Shown: positions 1 through 7,945 of the stretch, piece by piece
Position numbering within the stretch: position 1 is the stretch's first letter
Layout of the letters: each line of letters starts with the position of its first letter
Source: Nitrososphaerota archaeon
Lineage (GTDB): Archaea; Thermoproteota; Nitrososphaeria; Nitrososphaerales; Nitrosopumilaceae
DNA length: 64,000 nucleotides
Direction of reading: 5' to 3'
NCBI GenBank assembly: GCA_016872055.1
Contig: VHBH01000001.1
Location: 124,001 to 188,000, forward strand
The notes under the pieces: model-generated
Told to the model about the DNA's origin: nothing
The model's input: only the letters and a program-made list of their open reading frames with translations
Database searches by the model: none
Position numbers and translations under genes: made by a program

Positions 1-942
1 ACTCGTTGTCTGGTTTTTGCCGATTTCTGCCGGGTCGACATCTAGGTGTATGATTTTGAGATTTTTCTCAAATTCATCAAATCTTCCTACTGATCTGTCA
101 GAGAATCTGGTTCCTATTGCCAGCACACAGTCGGCTTCAGACATTATCTTGTTTGCTTCTGCGTGTCCGTGCATGCCTATAGGACCTAGAGATAGGGTAT
201 GGTTTTCTGGAAATGCCCCCTTGCCCTTGAATGTAGACACCACTGGAATCATTAGCATTTCAGCCAATGACTGCAATTCCGCAAATGCGGATGATATTAT
301 GACACCACCGCCAGCTAGAATTACTGGCTTTGTAGATGATAGTAACAACTTGATTGCTTTTTCGATTGCGACAATGTCTGGGTCAGTCCACGGATGGTAT
401 CCGCGGATTTTGACTTCTTCTGGGAATGGAATCTCCGCTTCGTTTGTTTGAACGTCCTTAGGAATATCGATTAGTACTGCGCCTGGTCTTCCTGTCTCTG
501 CAATGTAGAATCCTTTTTTGACTACCTCTGGAACGTCGGTTGCCTTGGTTGGCTGGAATGAATATTTTACAACGGGGTTTGCTATTCCAATAATGTCGCT
601 TTCCTGGAAAGCATCGCGACCTATCATTGCAGTTGGCACCTGTCCGGTTATTGCCACCATTGGAGACGAGTCTGCGTTTGCAGTTGCAAGGCCTGTCACG
701 ATATTAGTAGCGCCAGGGCCTGATGTTGCAAAGCACACACCGGCTCGTCTTGAGACTCTTCCAAATCCGTCTGCCATGTGTGCGGCTGATTGCTCATGTC
801 TAACTAGAATATGCCGAATGTTGCTCTTGTAGAGCTCATCGTACATTGGAAGGTTTGCACCTCCCGGTAGCCCGAAGATTTCTTTTACTCCTTGTTTTTC
901 TAATGCTTTGATTAACGATCTTGCGCCTGAAATTTTTTCCAT
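1..942 (-). CDS. ilvB: Acetolactate synthase large subunit, 3' end outside window
   Basis: Thiamine-diphosphate enzyme condensing two pyruvates (or pyruvate and 2-oxobutyrate) in the first common step of valine, leucine and isoleucine synthesis. The first 314 codons are present. The PYR domain shows FGLPGGANLPMYDEL near residues 23-37, RHEQSAAHMADGFGR near 49-63 with the expected catalytic Glu, and GPGATN; QESDIIGIANPVVKYSF follows, then the middle domain with VILAGGGV. The ATG at 942 is the only sensible start. It is preceded by TATA-like and leader-peptide-like sequences described separately. The C-terminal ThDP-binding domain and any ilvN partner lie beyond position 1. Confidence 0.95.
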   Translation of the reverse strand, partial: MEKISGARSLIKALEKQGVKEIFGLPGGANLPMYDELYKSNIRHILVRHEQSAAHMADGFGRVSRRAGVCFATSGPGATNIVTGLATANADSSPMVAITGQVPTAMIGRDAFQESDIIGIANPVVKYSFQPTKATDVPEVVKKGFYIAETGRPGAVLIDIPKDVQTNEAEIPFPEEVKIRGYHPWTDPDIVAIEKAIKLLLSSTKPVILAGGGVIISSAFAELQSLAEMLMIPVVSTFKGKGAFPENHTLSLGPIGMHGHAEANKIMSEADCVLAIGTRFSDRSVGRFDEFEKNLKIIHLDVDPAEIGKNQTTS

Positions 943-960
943 GATTTATTCACCACAAAA

Positions 961-1020
961 GCGCGCTGTAGTATAAATTTACAGCACCAGCTCGACTAGC
1001 AGTCCTACAAATGGTGCTGT
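961..1020 (-). promoter_or_regulatory. Possible attenuator: two alternative hairpins before ilvB
   Basis: Read as ilvB-sense RNA, ACAGCACC (1020-1013) can pair with GGUGCUGU (988-981), an 8-bp stem enclosing the middle of the leader reading frame. The last part of the 3' arm, GCUGUA (985-980), can instead pair with UACAGC (970-965). The two hairpins share a strand, so they exclude each other, the geometry of classical amino-acid attenuators. A TATA-like element (TTTATACT, about 978-971) lies inside the second hairpin loop and could also serve a leaderless ilvB promoter, so a DNA operator reading of the same repeats is possible. Confidence 0.4.
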
Positions 1021-1035
1021 CAAGCTAAATGACAT
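979..1035 (-). CDS. Candidate Leu/Val-rich leader peptide upstream of ilvB
   Basis: An 18-codon ATG reading frame (MSFSLTAPFVGLLVELVL) ends 36 nt before the ilvB ATG. Seven of its last nine residues are Leu or Val, the end products of the pathway that ilvB opens. A TATA-like palindrome at 1058-1072 lies about 27-31 nt upstream of its ATG, so the transcript could begin almost at the start codon, as in leaderless archaeal mRNAs. It may instead be a chance frame or the tail of a decayed membrane-protein gene. It is too short for coding statistics; support comes from position, composition and the hairpins overlapping its end. Confidence 0.4.
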   Translation of the reverse strand: MSFSLTAPFVGLLVELVL

Positions 1036-1057
1036 ATTCAAGATTAACGAACAAAAT

Positions 1058-1072
1058 TAATCTTATAAAGAT
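1058..1072. promoter_or_regulatory. Palindromic TATA region shared by ilvB leader and the divergent gene
   Basis: AATCTTATAAAGATT is a 15-bp near-perfect palindrome with a TATA box readable on both strands. Leftward it lies about 27-31 nt before the ATG of the ilvB leader frame; rightward it would start a transcript about 40 nt before the TTG of the SnoaL-like gene. Bidirectional archaeal promoters of this kind are plausible, but no transcript data are available here. Confidence 0.45.
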
Positions 1073-1134
1073 TGCTTGGTAATGCACAGTCAAACCCCAA
1101 GGCTTAAACTCTGACTCAGGCTCAAAAAAATCAC

Positions 1135-1533
1135 TTGTCAGACAGAGAAGACATAATCAAAACTATAGAGACATTCTTTGAGGTAGGCAAGACCAAAGAC
1201 CTAACACCGTTGCAGGAAATACAGCTAAATGATCCGGCATTTTCATCATACTCAGATTTACCACCATATGACCTCAAAGACTACAAGACATCAGTTGAAT
1301 TACAAGAATTACGATTTGTCTCAATATCAGATTATGATTATTCCATTAGAAATCCAAAGATAAGTATCTTTGACTATGTTGCGGTGGTGGCATTTGAGCT
1401 GACACAAAAGGGAATGCTAGTTGACACAAAGGCATACACCGGCGAATTCATGGAAATACAGGGGCGAGCTACCTTTGTCCTAGTTAGAAAAGAGAATTGG
1501 AAGATAGTCCACATCCATCTGTCAAAGATCTAA
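1135..1533 (+). CDS. SnoaL/NTF2-like small protein
   Basis: A 132-residue protein whose pattern (helical N-terminus DREDIIKTIETFFEVGKTKD, then alternating beta strands ending in WKIVHIHLSKI) fits the SnoaL-like or ketosteroid isomerase-like fold of the NTF2 superfamily. These cone-shaped proteins bind small ligands or act as isomerases and cyclases; the substrate cannot be told from sequence. The start is TTG at 1135, with no better in-frame ATG. It is transcribed divergently from ilvB and stands alone. The fold assignment is pattern-based and not certain. Confidence 0.7.
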   Translation: MSDREDIIKTIETFFEVGKTKDLTPLQEIQLNDPAFSSYSDLPPYDLKDYKTSVELQELRFVSISDYDYSIRNPKISIFDYVAVVAFELTQKGMLVDTKAYTGEFMEIQGRATFVLVRKENWKIVHIHLSKI

Positions 1534-1617
1534 AACATAGTTAGTCACATAAACAAAGGAAAGTGTTCAAAAGAACATACTGAATTCATGGGATATCTCT
1601 GAAAATAAAATGCAGTT

Positions 1618-2847
1618 TTATTGTGATTTTGGAGCTGCTGGTGCCGGAGTCGCCGGTTGTGCATCTGGTTTTGGTTGTTGTGTTGGTTTTGGTTGGTTTG
1701 GTTTTTGTTGTGATTTACTTTGCTGCTTGTTTTGGTTTTGTGGTTTTCCTTGGTTTGGTTTGCTTTGTGGTTTTTGTTGTGGTTTTTGTCCTTGTTTTTG
1801 CTGAGGTTTGTTCTGCGGTTGGTTTTGGTTTTGTGGTTTTCCTTGGTTTGGTTTTTGATTTGGTTTAGTTTGATTTAGTTGTCCTAGTTTTTGATTTGGT
1901 CGATTTTGATTGTTTGGTCTGTTTTGTTGTGGATGTTTTTGTAGTTGGTTTCTGTTTTGGTTTTGCCTGTTTCCTTGTGGATTTGGTCTGTTTACTTGGG
2001 GGCGGTTTTGGTTTCTATTTTGGTTTGGATTAAAGTTTCCCCGGTTTTGTGGTATTGGTTGTCCTTTTGATAGTTGTTGGAACAGCTTGTACGCTTGGTC
2101 CAAGTTGTAATTAGAGTGAACGATAGCTCGAACTGCCCTAATCATTGCCACGGGGTATTGTGATTGCCAAATATTTCGTCCCATATCAACGCCTGCAGCA
2201 CCTGCCTTGATTGAATTGTATGTCAGGGCTAGTGCTTCGCGCTCTGGGATTTTTGGTCCACCAGCTACTATAATTGGAACTGGGCAAGAGTTGACTACTT
2301 TTTGAAAGTCATCGCAATAATATGTCTTAACCATATGTGCACCAAATTCTGCTGCAATTCTGCATGATAATGACAGGTATCTAGCGTCCCGCTTTGCCAG
2401 TTCTTTTCCAACTGCTGTAACAGCTAGTACCGGTAAGCCATATTCTTCTGCCTCGTTTACCAGATGCCCTAGACCGACTAGAGATTTGTGCTCATATTTT
2501 GCACCTACAAAAATAGACATTGTCACTGCGGTTGCGTTAATTCTAATTGCGTCTTTGATGCTTGTTGTGATTTCTTCATTGGACAAGTCTTCGCCAATGA
2601 TGCTTGCGCCACCTGAGACTCGAAGCACTATTGGTACCGGGAAATTTGGATCAACTGAGCTTCTAACGACGCCTCTTGTTACCATCAGAGAGTCACAGTA
2701 TCTCACAATTGGAGAAATTGTTCTTTTTGGTACTTCGAGTTTTTCTGTTGGTCCAAGAAAATAACCGTGATCTACTGCAAGCATTACTCCTCTACCGTTG
2801 TTTGGTTTCAGAATGCTTGCTATTCTGCTTTTTAATCCGTAATCCAT
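1618..2847 (-). CDS. LsrF/DhnA-type class I aldolase with Asn/Gln/Pro-rich tail
   Basis: Residues 1-262 form a TIM-barrel aldolase of the DeoC/FbaB/LsrF superfamily: LAVDHGYFLG near 23-32, the probable Schiff-base lysine in MVKTYYCDD (Lys174), and the phosphate-binding IIVAGGPK and GVDMGRNI stretches. Relatives act as fructose-bisphosphate aldolase, LsrF thiolase or the DhnA-like enzyme of archaeal aromatic synthesis; the substrate is not decidable. Residues 263-409 are low-complexity, almost only N, Q, P, K and R with a little G, ending in an Ala/Pro stretch. Such a tail is not part of the family and is probably disordered. The zinc dehydrogenase gene lies upstream on the same strand. Confidence 0.85.
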   Translation of the reverse strand: MDYGLKSRIASILKPNNGRGVMLAVDHGYFLGPTEKLEVPKRTISPIVRYCDSLMVTRGVVRSSVDPNFPVPIVLRVSGGASIIGEDLSNEEITTSIKDAIRINATAVTMSIFVGAKYEHKSLVGLGHLVNEAEEYGLPVLAVTAVGKELAKRDARYLSLSCRIAAEFGAHMVKTYYCDDFQKVVNSCPVPIIVAGGPKIPEREALALTYNSIKAGAAGVDMGRNIWQSQYPVAMIRAVRAIVHSNYNLDQAYKLFQQLSKGQPIPQNRGNFNPNQNRNQNRPQVNRPNPQGNRQNQNRNQLQKHPQQNRPNNQNRPNQKLGQLNQTKPNQKPNQGKPQNQNQPQNKPQQKQGQKPQQKPQSKPNQGKPQNQNKQQSKSQQKPNQPKPTQQPKPDAQPATPAPAAPKSQ

Positions 2848-2890
2848 ATCTGTAAAATCCGACCTACCCAGACCCTTCTTAATCTTTTCT

Positions 2891-3928
2891 TCAGCCGTTT
2901 ATTACTATCTTCATGGCATTGTGGCCAGTATGTGCATGCTCAAATGCTTTTTGTGATTCTGCCAGTGCATATCGATGTGTGATGAGCTTTTTTGCTGGAA
3001 CTTTGCCTGAGGAAATTAGATCGAGTGCCTGCTTTGTGTCCATGTCTGATGCCGCATAGCTGGTGACTATTGTCAGTTCCTTAGAGTAAACAACACTCAT
3101 GTCAATACTTAGTGTGGCGCCCTTTGATGGGACACCGAACATAACTACTGTGCCTCCCTTTCTTGTGAGCGCTATGGCATCAGTTACCGCAGACAATGCA
3201 CCTGTTGCCACAATCGATACGTCGACTCCTTGATTTGCTGTTTCCTCTAGGATTTTTTGAATCGATTGAGGTGTGCCTGACTTAAGAGGAATCGCACAAA
3301 TTGATTTTGCATAATCCAGCCTAAAGTCATTAATGTCGAGTGCAAATATTTTGGAGAATTCTTGCGCCTGTGCAAGCATCACATGCATCATGCCGGTCGG
3401 TCCTGCCCCAAAGATCGCCACAGTATCGCCTTTTTGGGACTTGAACTTGTTCCAGGACCTAATACAGCATGCAAGGGGCTCTATCAATGCCGCCTCGTCA
3501 AATGACATGGAATCGGGTATTTTCAGCACCCCGCCATGCGAGACATTCCATTCCGGCACGACGTATTCCTCTGATAATCCACATGGGGACAGATTAGTCT
3601 CAGAATATTTCTGGCACATGGTCTCATTTCCATGGTTACACAAATGACATGAATAACACGGTACATGATGATGTGTAAAGACTCGGTCTCCTTTTTTGAA
3701 ATCTGCGACATTGGCGCCGACTTCGACTATTACTCCTGCTGGCTCGTGTCCTAGCCGCATTGATGGTTGACCGTATTTACCAAATACCTTTTCCACGTCA
3801 GAGCCACAAATTCCGCAGGAATGCATTTTTACTAAAATTTCGCCAGCGCCCACAGGCGGCTTTGTTATTTCGGTAACATCAACAAGAGCGGGCCCTTTGA
3901 CTGATGCAGTCTTCATATTGTATGACAT
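2891..3928 (-). CDS. Zinc-dependent MDR alcohol/polyol dehydrogenase
   Basis: Medium-chain dehydrogenase/reductase. It has the catalytic zinc ligands in SCGICGSD and GHEPAG, the structural-zinc cysteines spaced C-x2-C-x2-C-x7-C in CYSCHLCNHGNETMC, and a Rossmann motif AIFGAGPTGMM. The closest group is the threonine/sorbitol dehydrogenase branch, oxidising a secondary alcohol with NAD(P). I place the start at the ATG of MSYNMKTAS because MDR enzymes normally begin just before this strand. An in-frame extension with a TTG at 4051 would add 41 residues and cannot be excluded. It probably forms an operon with the aldolase 43-44 nt downstream, suggesting a joint sugar or aromatic-precursor step. 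Confidence 0.88.
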   Translation of the reverse strand: MSYNMKTASVKGPALVDVTEITKPPVGAGEILVKMHSCGICGSDVEKVFGKYGQPSMRLGHEPAGVIVEVGANVADFKKGDRVFTHHHVPCYSCHLCNHGNETMCQKYSETNLSPCGLSEEYVVPEWNVSHGGVLKIPDSMSFDEAALIEPLACCIRSWNKFKSQKGDTVAIFGAGPTGMMHVMLAQAQEFSKIFALDINDFRLDYAKSICAIPLKSGTPQSIQKILEETANQGVDVSIVATGALSAVTDAIALTRKGGTVVMFGVPSKGATLSIDMSVVYSKELTIVTSYAASDMDTKQALDLISSGKVPAKKLITHRYALAESQKAFEHAHTGHNAMKIVING

Positions 3929-4108
3929 TCTTTTAGGGTATATGTAGTCTTTTAGATGATCAGACTTGCAGGTACAATTTTTCTGCATTAGGATTTTGTT
4001 TTGATCCTCATAAGAATCAACAAATATTTCAAGTAAATTCTCCTGTTCCAATCTAGAACTAAAAAACCCAATCTAGTTCCGCAAGAGATAGCCAGACCTA
4101 AAGAATGG

Positions 4109-4123
4109 ATGACGTAACGTCAT
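4109..4123. promoter_or_regulatory. 15-bp palindrome upstream of the dehydrogenase gene
   Basis: ATGACGTAACGTCAT has perfect 7-bp arms around one base. It lies between the SWIM gene and the dehydrogenase, and 9-bp direct copies of CCAATCTAG (4048-4056 and 4068-4076) sit closer to the dehydrogenase. Its length and symmetry fit a dimeric-regulator site, possibly for the dehydrogenase/aldolase pair. No regulator gene is adjacent. Confidence 0.35.
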
Positions 4124-4170
4124 TACGAATAAGTCTAGTGACACCTAAACGATGATGGAATGATTCAGAT

Positions 4171-4410
4171 CTAGTTTTTTTGCAAAAATATTCTCACGGC
4201 TTCTAGGTGTGAGCAGTTTGCTTTGATTCCTTTTCCGTGGTGAAACTTGTAAAAATTCTTAAAGCCAAGACAGTCGCACGAGTCAGGCGTCACCATATAG
4301 GACTTTTCGGGGTCAGACGATGATCTTACCTGAAAGATGTCATCTTCTACCTTGATTACATTTCCCTCATCGACAAGCTTTTTTGCCTTGCGTATTGTGC
4401 TTGCGCTCAT
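4171..4410 (-). CDS. Small SWIM-type zinc-finger protein
   Basis: A 79-residue protein whose second half has the SWIM pattern C-x-C-x(n)-C-x-H (Cys at about 45 and 47, then NCSH near 65-68), which binds one zinc. SWIM domains mediate DNA or protein contacts in SWI2/SNF2 ATPases, transposases and recombination factors. Stand-alone archaeal versions are common and mostly uncharacterised. The N-terminal half begins with a basic helix (SASTIRKAKKLVDEG). The start ATG at 4410 is unambiguous. Nothing nearby indicates a partner. Confidence 0.8.
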   Translation of the reverse strand: MSASTIRKAKKLVDEGNVIKVEDDIFQVRSSSDPEKSYMVTPDSCDCLGFKNFYKFHHGKGIKANCSHLEAVRIFLQKN

Positions 4411-4524
4411 GGGTATTTTAGAACGGCTGCGTTAGAATAGATTTCGATCATTGTAGGTTTTTTCTGCAAATAATTTACTCTGGGACACATAACAATAACA
4501 ATCTGATTTTGATTTGAGGGTAGA

Positions 4525-4741
4525 GTGAAAATTCAATCAACCATCAGGAAACGCCAACATGCCATACTTGAGTATCTATCAAAGGTTTGAACATAGATGA
4601 ATTTGAGGCAAATCACCACTGGAGCCACGAGCCCACCTAATCAGACAAAGACTTGGAGTCATTCTGGGGCTGTTAGCCATGGCGAACCTATTGGTCCAAC
4701 TAGACATCAACCGACATTGGGCAAATAAGATTTTAAGCTAA
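4525..4741 (+). pseudogene. Decayed small gene, N-terminal basic helix plus one membrane segment
   Basis: Starting at GTG 4525 the frame reads KIQSTIRKRQHAILEYLSK, then must shift to continue as GLNIDEFEANHHWSHE, and shift again to continue as HLIRQRLGVILGLLAMANL with a clear hydrophobic segment, ending at TAA 4739-4741. The 217-nt length is two short of 73 codons, so two single-base losses restore a 72-residue protein. Either this is a pseudogene or the assembly has two indels. It fills most of the 345-nt gap before the permease genes. I do not recognise the family. Confidence 0.45.
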
Positions 4742-4756
4742 ATTTGCTAGTTTGAT

Positions 4757-5812
4757 GTGATGGGCATCAAGCGGTATTTTGCCAAACGCGCGCTGGTTTT
4801 GTTTGGAGTCTTGATGGCAACCCTGTTTTTGACGGTTTTGCTTGTCGGCTCTAATATGGATTCCATACTAAAAAAGGGAATCGCAATACAGGTCCGAGCA
4901 GAAATAGTGGAAAATAAGGAGTTGATGTCTGGCTTTATTGGGACTGATGAGCTAAATCAGTACATTGAATCCCAGATAGAAAAGCGTACCAAGGCACTTG
5001 GTTTAGATGAGCCGTGGCATTCGCCAAACAGAATAGGCATTTCAATGTACAAGATTCTGATTTTGGATTTTGGGCATTCTGCGTTTCTGACTAGCGGCTC
5101 TGGCTCCACCAGTGTCGGGGACATAATTCTAGAAAAGATGCCAAGAACAATTCTTCTTTTTACAACTGCCACAATAATCATTTCAATAATTGGGATTTTG
5201 GTTGGTGCTGTAGCCGGAAGTAAGATAGGCTCTATGACAGACAAGATAACATCATCGTTTGCTATTATCAGTAGTAGTTTTCCCGTCTGGTGGATTGGAC
5301 TCCTCATGATCTTTACGTTTTCATTTTGGTATGCAATATTTCCAGCAAGGGCAACACCACTCATTCCGCCAACAGACCCAGACTATGTGGCATCGTTATT
5401 GTACCACATGACACTCCCAATAATCACAATTGTTCTAATCGGATTTGGGACATGGGCATATTTGGTTAGAAACTTTATGGCAGGAGTAATGCAGGAAGAT
5501 TTCATATTTGTAAAAAAGGCAATCGGTATCAAGCAACGCAAAATAATTTTTGGTAGCGCACTTAAGAACGCGGCGCCGCCAATTGTCACCATTCTCGCTC
5601 TAAGCCTATCCGGATCATTGGGTGGAGCAATAATCACAGAGGCAGTTTTTGATTGGCCTGGTATGGGTCGACTCTACTTTGAGGCAATCACGCTAATGGA
5701 CTTACCAGTGATAATTGGTGCCACATATGTTTTGACTGTGTTCTTTTTGGTGAGCATCTTTGTTTCTGACTTGTTGTACGGGTACTTGGACCCAAGAATC
5801 AGGACTGGTTAG
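4757..5812 (+). CDS. ABC transporter permease, DppB/OppB type
   Basis: A 351-residue inner-membrane permease of the peptide/nickel importer family. One N-terminal helix (about 11-29) is followed by an extracytoplasmic stretch to about 125, then the five-helix transport core. The core has the cytoplasmic EAA-type loop GIKQRKIIFGSALKNAAPP and the family-typical VFDWPGMGRLYFEAI near the C-terminus. It meets the next permease with no gap (TAG directly followed by ATG), so the two probably form a heterodimeric channel. No binding protein or ATPase gene adjoins; an OppF-type ATPase lies at 49.5 kb. Confidence 0.92.
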   Translation: MMGIKRYFAKRALVLFGVLMATLFLTVLLVGSNMDSILKKGIAIQVRAEIVENKELMSGFIGTDELNQYIESQIEKRTKALGLDEPWHSPNRIGISMYKILILDFGHSAFLTSGSGSTSVGDIILEKMPRTILLFTTATIIISIIGILVGAVAGSKIGSMTDKITSSFAIISSSFPVWWIGLLMIFTFSFWYAIFPARATPLIPPTDPDYVASLLYHMTLPIITIVLIGFGTWAYLVRNFMAGVMQEDFIFVKKAIGIKQRKIIFGSALKNAAPPIVTILALSLSGSLGGAIITEAVFDWPGMGRLYFEAITLMDLPVIIGATYVLTVFFLVSIFVSDLLYGYLDPRIRTG

Positions 5813-7159
5813 ATGGATTATTCCGAAATCAAGGGTAGTTTTACAAAAAGCAGGATAGGTCTGGTAGGCCTTGCCATGCTCTCATGCTTAGTAGTTGCAT
5901 CCACAGTTACTATATTTGCAATACCTGTTGATACCTACAAGCAATGGAATAATCCTGCAATGTGGACGGAGTTTCCCAAGTCTGCCCAGCCAGAATGGGT
6001 AAACTGGTTTTTGAGCAAAAAAATACCAGAGCACAAGATTCTTGATTCCCCAAACATAACGCTCAGGCAGGGACAAACAGAATCTACCATTATTCAAAAA
6101 TTTGACACCGACTATACATCGGATTATTTTCCAGGCGAGTTTTTGCTTAATTTTAAATCAGAATATTCCGGCTCACCGATTCTCCAAATCAGTGTGATAC
6201 GACCAGACGGAATAACTCTGAAGGTGTTATCATCATCGCTCCCATACTCTGAACACAAGGTAAATTATTTGGATAAGATATTTTCTACAAACGAGTCCAT
6301 CAAAAAAAACCTCAGGCTACAGTCGGACTATTTTGCATATCCAATCCAGGAACTTAGTGCGAAAGAGATAATCTTTGCAAAAACAGACAGATATGAGATA
6401 CTAAAAGGGAAATATGAATTTGTAATTACAGTATCCGATGTAGACAATTTTGACTCCAAGATTGTGCTTGGCGGCAAAGTATTTGGGCTTGCAGGAACAG
6501 ACGAGCTAAGGCGCGATTTGGCAATAGGACTGCTCTGGGGAACACCAGTTGCATTGTTCATTGGAATTGTGGTGGCATTCGGCTCCGTCATTTCAGGACT
6601 AGTTTTTGGGGTTTATGCAGGATACAAGGGAGGAAAGACTGACGAGTCCATGATGCGTTTCAATGATGTGATTTATGCGCTCCCCGCCTTGCCATTTTTG
6701 ATAATTCTTTCAGTAACGACATCAAACAGCATATTTTTGATGATCGGATTTTTGATGATTTTTGGATGGGTCGGAGTCGCCAAAGTCTCTCGCAGTATGG
6801 CACTGCAAATCAAGACGCGGCAATTTGTAGACGCTGCAAAGGCAATGGGGCAAAAGGATTCCAAGATTATTTTCAGGCACATTATTCCGCAGATAATGCC
6901 CTATGCGCTTGCGAGTATTGCAATTTCTGTTCCCGCAGCAATAACGACAGAGGCAGGCCTTAGCTTTTTGGGTCTAGGAGACCCAACATATCCAACGTGG
7001 GGCCAAATTCTGCATGATGCCAAATCCCACGGGGCAGCAGCTAGAGGATTGTGGTGGTGGATTGTGCCACCAGGAGTCATGGTTGCAATAACTGGCCTTG
7101 CCTTTGTATTTATTGGAAACTCGCTCGAGTCCACGGTAAACCCAAAACTTAGGCGTTAG
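5813..7159 (+). CDS. ABC transporter permease, DppC/OppC type, with large extracytoplasmic insert
   Basis: Partner permease of the preceding gene. Helix 1 (about 13-35) is separated from helix 2 (about 235-260) by roughly 200 residues predicted outside the membrane and rich in beta-strand pattern. In ordinary DppC proteins this loop is much shorter, and the total of 448 residues compares with about 300. The core keeps the EAA loop AAKAMGQKDSKIIFRHIIPQ and the family signature EAGLSFLGLGDP. The insert may dock a binding protein or replace one. The last 11 bases overlap the convergent gene at 7149-7478. Confidence 0.9.
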   Translation: MDYSEIKGSFTKSRIGLVGLAMLSCLVVASTVTIFAIPVDTYKQWNNPAMWTEFPKSAQPEWVNWFLSKKIPEHKILDSPNITLRQGQTESTIIQKFDTDYTSDYFPGEFLLNFKSEYSGSPILQISVIRPDGITLKVLSSSLPYSEHKVNYLDKIFSTNESIKKNLRLQSDYFAYPIQELSAKEIIFAKTDRYEILKGKYEFVITVSDVDNFDSKIVLGGKVFGLAGTDELRRDLAIGLLWGTPVALFIGIVVAFGSVISGLVFGVYAGYKGGKTDESMMRFNDVIYALPALPFLIILSVTTSNSIFLMIGFLMIFGWVGVAKVSRSMALQIKTRQFVDAAKAMGQKDSKIIFRHIIPQIMPYALASIAISVPAAITTEAGLSFLGLGDPTYPTWGQILHDAKSHGAAARGLWWWIVPPGVMVAITGLAFVFIGNSLESTVNPKLRR

Positions 7160-7478
7160 TTTGAGAAGTGAAGTCGCGGATGACTTTGAGTGCACTGTCG
7201 TTAAGTTTTATTGTGTAAGCTGCGGCATTAGGATCTGTCAGTTGTGCCAAGGATTCTGCAAATGTGGTCTTGTCTTTTCCACGCTCGTACATTCCTCCAG
7301 TTTCCTTTATACAGAGTGGGAATTTTTTGAGTGACAGTCCGTGTTGGAGTAGGTGGGCGATAAATTTTTTATAATTTTCCGGCTCGTACCAGTCTACATT
7401 TTTTTCCTCGCATGCTGCAATCCAAGTATCTATTGAATTCTGATAGATTGCCTTTGTCCTAAGAGCATCAAGAGTCAT
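7149..7478 (-). CDS. Conserved-looking protein of unknown function
   Basis: A 109-residue soluble, mostly helical protein (TLDALRTKAIYQNSIDTW... with KETGGMYERGKDKTTF in the middle). I do not recognise a family. It begins immediately after the stop of the zinc-ribbon membrane gene upstream (adjacent bases, same strand), so the two are probably translated from one message. Its 3' end overlaps the permease gene convergently by 11 nt. Confidence 0.7.
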   Translation of the reverse strand: MTLDALRTKAIYQNSIDTWIAACEEKNVDWYEPENYKKFIAHLLQHGLSLKKFPLCIKETGGMYERGKDKTTFAESLAQLTDPNAAAYTIKLNDSALKVIRDFTSQTNA

Positions 7479-7820
7479 TTAGAAATCTGCGCGCTTCATT
7501 TTGGAGCCGCATCTTGGACATGTGGCACCCTTGAATTTGTGGTTGCATGTAAGGCAGACATATTTTACTCCACCTCCACCCCCTTCAGAATTGAATCCAA
7601 AGAATCCTCCTCCTCCACCTGACGAGTCTCCTCCGTATCCGCGCATCTTGCTCATTTGGCTTCGTCTAATCCACAGTGGCAAGAGAATGAAAACTGCCAG
7701 CGCCACACCAAGACCCACATATGATGGAAGGCCCATGGCTGTGAACAATAATTGAATTCCTATGCTAAATCCAAGCGATGCAAGTAGGTAAATGAGGTAT
7801 CTCTTGTAAGTATACAACAC
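7479..7820 (-). CDS. Two-helix membrane protein with C-terminal zinc ribbon
   Basis: 113 residues. Two hydrophobic helices lie near 9-30 and 33-50, then a basic stretch, a Gly-rich linker (GGDSSGGGGGFFGF and EGGGGG), and a zinc ribbon with YVCLTCNHKF and CPRCGSK (two CxxC knuckles). The ribbon would be cytoplasmic if the positive residues after helix 2 stay inside. The function is unknown; such proteins are often small regulators or anchors. It is coupled to the 109-residue gene downstream. Confidence 0.8.
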   Translation of the reverse strand: MLYTYKRYLIYLLASLGFSIGIQLLFTAMGLPSYVGLGVALAVFILLPLWIRRSQMSKMRGYGGDSSGGGGGFFGFNSEGGGGGVKYVCLTCNHKFKGATCPRCGSKMKRADF

Positions 7821-7945
7821 GTTATTTACCTTTAAAAAGGATTTATAGTTTTGTCGTAAATCTAAGAAAACTTTAAGGCCTGATTATGAATCAAGGGTAT
7901 TTTGTTAATTCATCTTGAATCATAGTCATAATACGACGCTAAGAA

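Noticed and set aside
1561-1570. AAGTGTTCAA identical to the cdvA promoter repeat
   Set aside because: It lies between convergent genes with no promoter to control, so most likely chance.
1610-2110. + strand Phe/Gly/Cys-rich frames
   Set aside because: They are the complement of the Asn/Gln codons in the aldolase tail and have no prot-like complexity.
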